The notes below the pieces were generated by a model that saw only the letters and a list, made by a program, of their open reading frames with translations, ran no database searches and was not told where the DNA came from. A DNA stretch of 64,000 bases, taken from assembly GCF_002086795.1 (NCBI RefSeq), contig NZ_MVIM01000006.1, forward strand, positions 186,001 through 250,000, read 5' to 3'. Source of the stretch: Mycolicibacterium tusciae. GTDB lineage: Bacteria > Actinomycetota > Actinomycetes > Mycobacteriales > Mycobacteriaceae. This document shows, piece after piece, positions 61,018 to 64,000 of this stretch (position 1 is its first letter; the number at the start of each line of letters is the position of its first letter). Position numbers and translations under genes: made by a program.

Positions 61018-61670
61018 CGGTTCGTCGCCCGCCGGTGACCGAAGTCGAAGACGCTCAATTTGTCGGGTGACGACGCCGCCGTGCTGAATTCGCCGGTGCA
61101 CAGAACCTCGTCGCCGTACCGCAGGCGTGCCGTACTCGTGACCCGGCCGTCGGCTTCCGCGCGAACGACGTCGAACCCGAGCTCGACGAGGACGGGGGTC
61201 GGCCGGCGAAACGTGACCGTCAGCGAGCGTGTCTTGCCGGTGCGCCCAGAAGCGCAACTCTGATGTTGGGTGACGCAGTCGAAGAACACCGCCAGGAAGC
61301 CGCCGTTGACCAGACCCGGCGGCCCTTCGTAGACCACGGGGAAGGTGACGCGGCCGGATGCAGTGTCGGCGTCCAGGTGATCGAAGCTGTACTCGGGGAA
61401 GCACGGGTTGTACGCACCGACGTCGAAAGCGTGATCCAGGTAAACCCGTTGATCCTCGGTGCTCTGCGGCCCGATGCGCGGGGTCGGATCGGAGGGTACT
61501 GCGGGAGCGAGTTCACGTTCCCACTCGGCGATCTGGGTGACCAAGGCGTCGACGGTCGGGTGCTCGTGTTCCAACGACAGCAGCAGCCCGGTCAGCCGAC
61601 GCAGCGCCGCGGCGGCCGCCACCGTCTGTGGCAACGGTTGCTCACCGAACCGGGGGGTGCCCTTGGCCAT
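61014..61670 (-). CDS. Hotdog-fold thioesterase-like protein
   Basis: 218 residues from ATG 61670. An N-terminal helical part (about 1-95) precedes a hotdog domain: RVTFPVVYEGPPGLVNGGFLAVFFDCVTQHQS, with the Asn-Gly-Gly turn and Asp on the long helix, then KTRSLTVTFRRPTPVLVELGF and the closing strands. It fits the PaaI/4HBT type. A long linker before the hotdog domain is shared with the thioesterase at 35753-36367, so these may be paralogues. Coupled by ATGA to the GntR gene; the operator at 61716-61735 lies 46 bases upstream. Confidence 0.72.
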   Translation of the reverse strand: MAKGTPRFGEQPLPQTVAAAAALRRLTGLLLSLEHEHPTVDALVTQIAEWERELAPAVPSDPTPRIGPQSTEDQRVYLDHAFDVGAYNPCFPEYSFDHLDADTASGRVTFPVVYEGPPGLVNGGFLAVFFDCVTQHQSCASGRTGKTRSLTVTFRRPTPVLVELGFDVVRAEADGRVTSTARLRYGDEVLCTGEFSTAASSPDKLSVFDFGHRRATNR

Positions 61671-61715
61671 CAGCCGCCTTTCGCCTGCCGCCTGTTCCGT
61701 CAGCACGCTTTCCTT

Positions 61716-61735
61716 GCTAACTTGTACAAGATAGC
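61716..61735. promoter_or_regulatory. GntR-type operator candidate upstream of the thioesterase-GntR operon
   Basis: GCTAACTTGTACAAGATAGC is a 20-bp palindrome with perfect core CTTGTACAAG and GCTA/TAGC ends, broken only by one A/A pair. The TTGTACAA core fits the usual N-GT-N-AC-N recognition of GntR FadR-type proteins. It lies 46 bases before the thioesterase ATG. Confidence 0.65.
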
Positions 61736-61737
61736 AA

Positions 61738-61756
61738 TACTGTATGCCTAACCGTA
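61738..61756. promoter_or_regulatory. TACTGTAA-N3-TTACAGTA box, site 10
   Basis: TACTGTAT-GCC-TAACCGTA matches 13 of 16. It lies 25 bases upstream of the plus-strand crotonase start at 61782 and only 2 bases after the GntR palindrome, so both regulators may compete here. Confidence 0.5.
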
Positions 61757-61781
61757 TAACGAGGGAAGGGCGGAGGCAACG

Positions 61782-62576
61782 GTGACCGACGACGGGGCGG
61801 TGACAACTTCCCGCGTAGACGACGTCCTGCACGTCACGCTCGAGCGCCCGTCACGGCGCAACTCATTGAGCCCGCCAATGGTGAACGCATTCGTCGACGC
61901 ACTGACCCATGCCGCGACCGATGACTCGCTTCGCGTCGTCCACATTCGCGGCGGCGGAACCGATTTCTGCGCAGGGGTCGACTGGATTTCGGCCAACACC
62001 GGTGAGCGTCCCCGCACCGGTGACCTCGTGCGCCGCGTCCCACACGGTGCGCATCGCGTGATCGAACTGGTCCACTCCATCCAACTGCCCGTCGTGTGCA
62101 GCGTGCGCGGCTGGGCCGCCGGCCTGGGCTGCAACCTCGCACTGGCAGCCGATTTCACCGTCGCCAGCACCGACGCCGTGTTCTGGGAACCGTTCCTCGA
62201 GCGCGGCTTCAGCCCGGATTCGGGGTCGACGTGGCTGCTCCCCCGGTTGGTCGGGTTGGCGCGCGCGAAGAGCATGCTGCTGCTCGGTGAGAAGGTCAGC
62301 GGAGCAGACGCCGCGGAATGGGGGCTCATTCACCGTTGCACCGACGAATCCGAACTCGACGACGTCGCCGCGGAACTGTTGGCACGATTGGCCTCCGGCC
62401 CCACCGTCGCGATCGGGCTCGCCAAACAGGCCATCCATTACGGACTGAACGCGACGCTCCCGCAGACGATGAACCAGGAGCTCTTCAACCTGGAACTGTC
62501 CTGTCGGACCAAGGATTTCAAGGAAGGCCTCGCGGCGTTCCGCGAGAAGCGCACACCGGAGTTCGGTGGCCGGTGA
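61782..62576 (+). CDS. Crotonase-family protein (fourth)
   Basis: 264 residues from GTG 61782. Crotonase core with CAGVDWISANTGERPR and CSVRGWAAGLGCNLALAADFT: the first Glu position is Asn. At the second site it has WEPFLERGFSPDSGSTWLLP, with an Asp in SPDSG that in other crotonases supports hydrolase or isomerase chemistry. It ends at 62576; the next crotonase gene begins 20 bases later, or overlaps by GTGA if GTG 62573 is used. It is the first of three tandem crotonase genes. Confidence 0.82.
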   Translation: MTDDGAVTTSRVDDVLHVTLERPSRRNSLSPPMVNAFVDALTHAATDDSLRVVHIRGGGTDFCAGVDWISANTGERPRTGDLVRRVPHGAHRVIELVHSIQLPVVCSVRGWAAGLGCNLALAADFTVASTDAVFWEPFLERGFSPDSGSTWLLPRLVGLARAKSMLLLGEKVSGADAAEWGLIHRCTDESELDDVAAELLARLASGPTVAIGLAKQAIHYGLNATLPQTMNQELFNLELSCRTKDFKEGLAAFREKRTPEFGGR

Positions 62577-62596
62577 CCCAGACGGAAGGAAAAGCC

Positions 62597-63409
62597 ATGT
62601 CATCCTCCATTTTCGAGGACATCACCTACGAGGTCGACGGACACAAAGCCACGATCACACTGAACCGGCCACAAGCGCTCAACGCACTGAGCCCGCACAT
62701 GATCACTGAACTGCGCTCCGCGTACGACGAGGCCGAATCAGACGACAACATCTGGATACTCGTCGTGACCGGCACCGGCCGCGCATTCTGCACCGGGGCC
62801 GACGCGAAGCAGATCCCGGAGGACGGCAAGGTCATCAACGAACGGGCCTACCTGTCGACCTACGACCAGTGGGAGGCACCCCAAGAGGGCACACCGCCCT
62901 TTCGCCGCATGGCCAAACCCGTTCTGGCTGCGATCAACGGCATCTGCTGCGGCGCAGGCCTGGACTGGGTCACGACGGGCGACATTGTCATCGCCTCGGA
63001 CACAGCGACATTCTTCGACCCGCACGTCAGCATCGGCCTGGTGGCAGGCCGTGAGATGGTGCGGCTTGCCCGCGTACTGCCCCGCAACATCGCGCTGCGC
63101 ATGGCACTGACAGGTAAGCACGAACGGATGGATGCCCAGCGCGCGTACGACCTCGGAATGATCTCCGAAATCGTCGACCACGACCGTCTTCTCGAACGCG
63201 CACACGAGATCGCCGACATGGTGAACTCGAATGCCCCGTTGGCTGTGCGGGGCACTCGGTTGGCCATTCACAAGACGTTGGACCTGCCACTCAACGAGGC
63301 GGAGATTCTGGCGGAAGCCTTTCGAGAGCGCAATCTGCACACAGCGGATTCGCTGGAGGGACCCAGGGCATTCATGGAGAAACGCGCGCCGATCTGGCAA
63401 TGCCGATGA
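62597..63409 (+). CDS. Crotonase-family protein (fifth)
   Basis: 270 residues from ATG 62597 with a GGAAGGA ribosome-binding site; an in-frame GTG at 62573 overlaps the upstream stop. It has CTGADAKQIPEDG and AAINGICCGAGLDWVTTGDIV, then FFDPHVSIGLVAGREMVRLA: Asp and His occupy the usual Glu positions. The FFDxHVSxGLV block is shared with the next gene, so the two are sister paralogues. It overlaps that gene's start by ATGA. A role on a ring or branched CoA ester is likely; the reaction is not defined. Confidence 0.83.
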   Translation: MSSSIFEDITYEVDGHKATITLNRPQALNALSPHMITELRSAYDEAESDDNIWILVVTGTGRAFCTGADAKQIPEDGKVINERAYLSTYDQWEAPQEGTPPFRRMAKPVLAAINGICCGAGLDWVTTGDIVIASDTATFFDPHVSIGLVAGREMVRLARVLPRNIALRMALTGKHERMDAQRAYDLGMISEIVDHDRLLERAHEIADMVNSNAPLAVRGTRLAIHKTLDLPLNEAEILAEAFRERNLHTADSLEGPRAFMEKRAPIWQCR

Positions 63410-64000
63410 TCTCCAACAGCTTCGAGACGATCCTGCTCGACGTGGACGCCAAAGCGCACGTCGCGACGATCACGCTGAACCGGCCGGACTCGCTCAACGC
63501 GTTCAACAGGGCTATGTGCCAGGAAATGGCCGAGGCATGGCGGATCGTCAAGCTCGATGACACGGTCCATGCCGTGGTCGTACGTGCCGCGGGCGATCGG
63601 GCGTTCTCCGCCGGTCTGGACATCAAATCCCCCTATGGTCAGCCCGAGAACGTGTGGAATCACGAAGATCCGGGCGAATACCTCAGCCCCAAGTGGCAGA
63701 AGATGTGGAAGCCCGTGGTATGCGCGGTGCAAGGCATGTGCACCGCGGGCGCGTTCTATTTCGTCAACGAATCCGACGTCGTCATCTGCAGTGACGACGC
63801 GACGTTCTTCGATTCGCATGTCAGCGCGGGTCTGGTGTGCGCTCTGGAACCGATCGGCCTGATGCGCCGCGTCGGCTTGGGTGAAGCACTGCGAATCGCG
63901 CTGATGGGCAACGACGAACGCGTTGGCGCCGGCACCGCGCTGCGGATCGGTCTGGTGTCCGAGGTCGTCTCTACCGACCGGCTGTGGGCCCGCGCCCACC
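63406..64000 (+). CDS. Crotonase-family protein (sixth, partial, C-terminus outside window)
   Basis: At least 198 residues from ATG 63406 (ATG 63400 is possible), cut by the right edge. Crotonase core: FSAGLDIKSPYGQPEN, CAVQGMCTAGAFYFVNESDVV and FFDSHVSAGLVCALEPIGLM. The first Glu position is not conserved as in GGxEL (it reads AGAFYFVNESD, with a Glu two residues on), and the second is His, as in the fifth crotonase. The two share the FFDxHVSxGLV block. Translationally coupled to the gene before it. The rest of the operon is outside the window. Confidence 0.8.
   Translation, partial: MISNSFETILLDVDAKAHVATITLNRPDSLNAFNRAMCQEMAEAWRIVKLDDTVHAVVVRAAGDRAFSAGLDIKSPYGQPENVWNHEDPGEYLSPKWQKMWKPVVCAVQGMCTAGAFYFVNESDVVICSDDATFFDSHVSAGLVCALEPIGLMRRVGLGEALRIALMGNDERVGAGTALRIGLVSEVVSTDRLWARAH

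Noticed and set aside
21620..61781. KstR or KstR2 sites that would place the locus in the cholesterol regulon
   Set aside because: No TAGAACGTGTTCTA-like or CAAG-N-CTTG-like palindrome of good quality was noticed in front of the operons; the TACTGTAA family is the consistent signal.

Overview
The window looks like chromosome from an environmental, probably rapid-growing mycobacterium (Mycolicibacterium type). The evidence is high GC, dense gene packing with many ATGA/GTGA stop-start overlaps, and typical mycobacterial families: a WS/DGAT wax-ester/triacylglycerol synthase, ATP-dependent ligase LigB, a narGHJI operon, F420-dependent LLM flavoproteins, a DesA-type acyl-ACP desaturase, and many FadD/FadE/Ech/thiolase genes. 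No rRNA, complete tRNA, insertion sequence, phage gene or CRISPR array was seen. No gene-free stretch exceeds 300 bases; the longest, 33843-34131, is described below.

Layout. 1-7.5 kb: a metallopeptidase lipoprotein (cut by the window edge), a PoxB-like ThDP enzyme, an SDR, a membrane sulfite-oxidase-like protein, a YqeY-like protein and LigB. 7.5-19.4 kb: a hypoxia/nitrogen-oxide island. It holds two split-barrel flavin-type proteins around a WS/DGAT gene that carries a good DosR-like box, a Cys-containing helix-turn-helix regulator divergent from a group III truncated haemoglobin with a palindrome between them, and a narK-narG-narH-narJ-narI operon. 19.5-21.7 kb: an MHS-type transporter and an AhpD-like protein.

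21.7-64 kb: a large catabolic region with two P450s, a Baeyer-Villiger-type monooxygenase, a KshA-like Rieske oxygenase, two F420-type LLM enzymes, two acyl-CoA synthetases of one subfamily, a family III CoA transferase, two acyl-CoA dehydrogenases, six crotonases, two thiolases, two thioesterases, three amidohydrolases, an aldehyde dehydrogenase, a molybdopterin oxidoreductase and a lyase/aldolase. This is the enzyme set expected for oxygenation, CoA activation, beta-oxidation and ring opening of a hydrophobic, probably alicyclic, substrate. The substrate cannot be read from the sequence.

The most interesting signal is regulatory. Ten copies, from perfect to degenerate, of a palindrome TACTGTAA-N3-TTACAGTA sit about 20-75 bases upstream of the lead genes of this region. 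The region encodes two TetR paralogues (39435-40076, 57331-58053) with identical recognition helices, one of them in an operon headed by a perfect site. This predicts a self-contained local regulon. A separate, imperfectly conserved hairpin repeat (three copies: 3065-3113, 40081-40131, 58060-58112) marks gene ends, two of them convergent. A GntR/FCD repressor has its own palindrome upstream, with a similar one before the thiolase gene.
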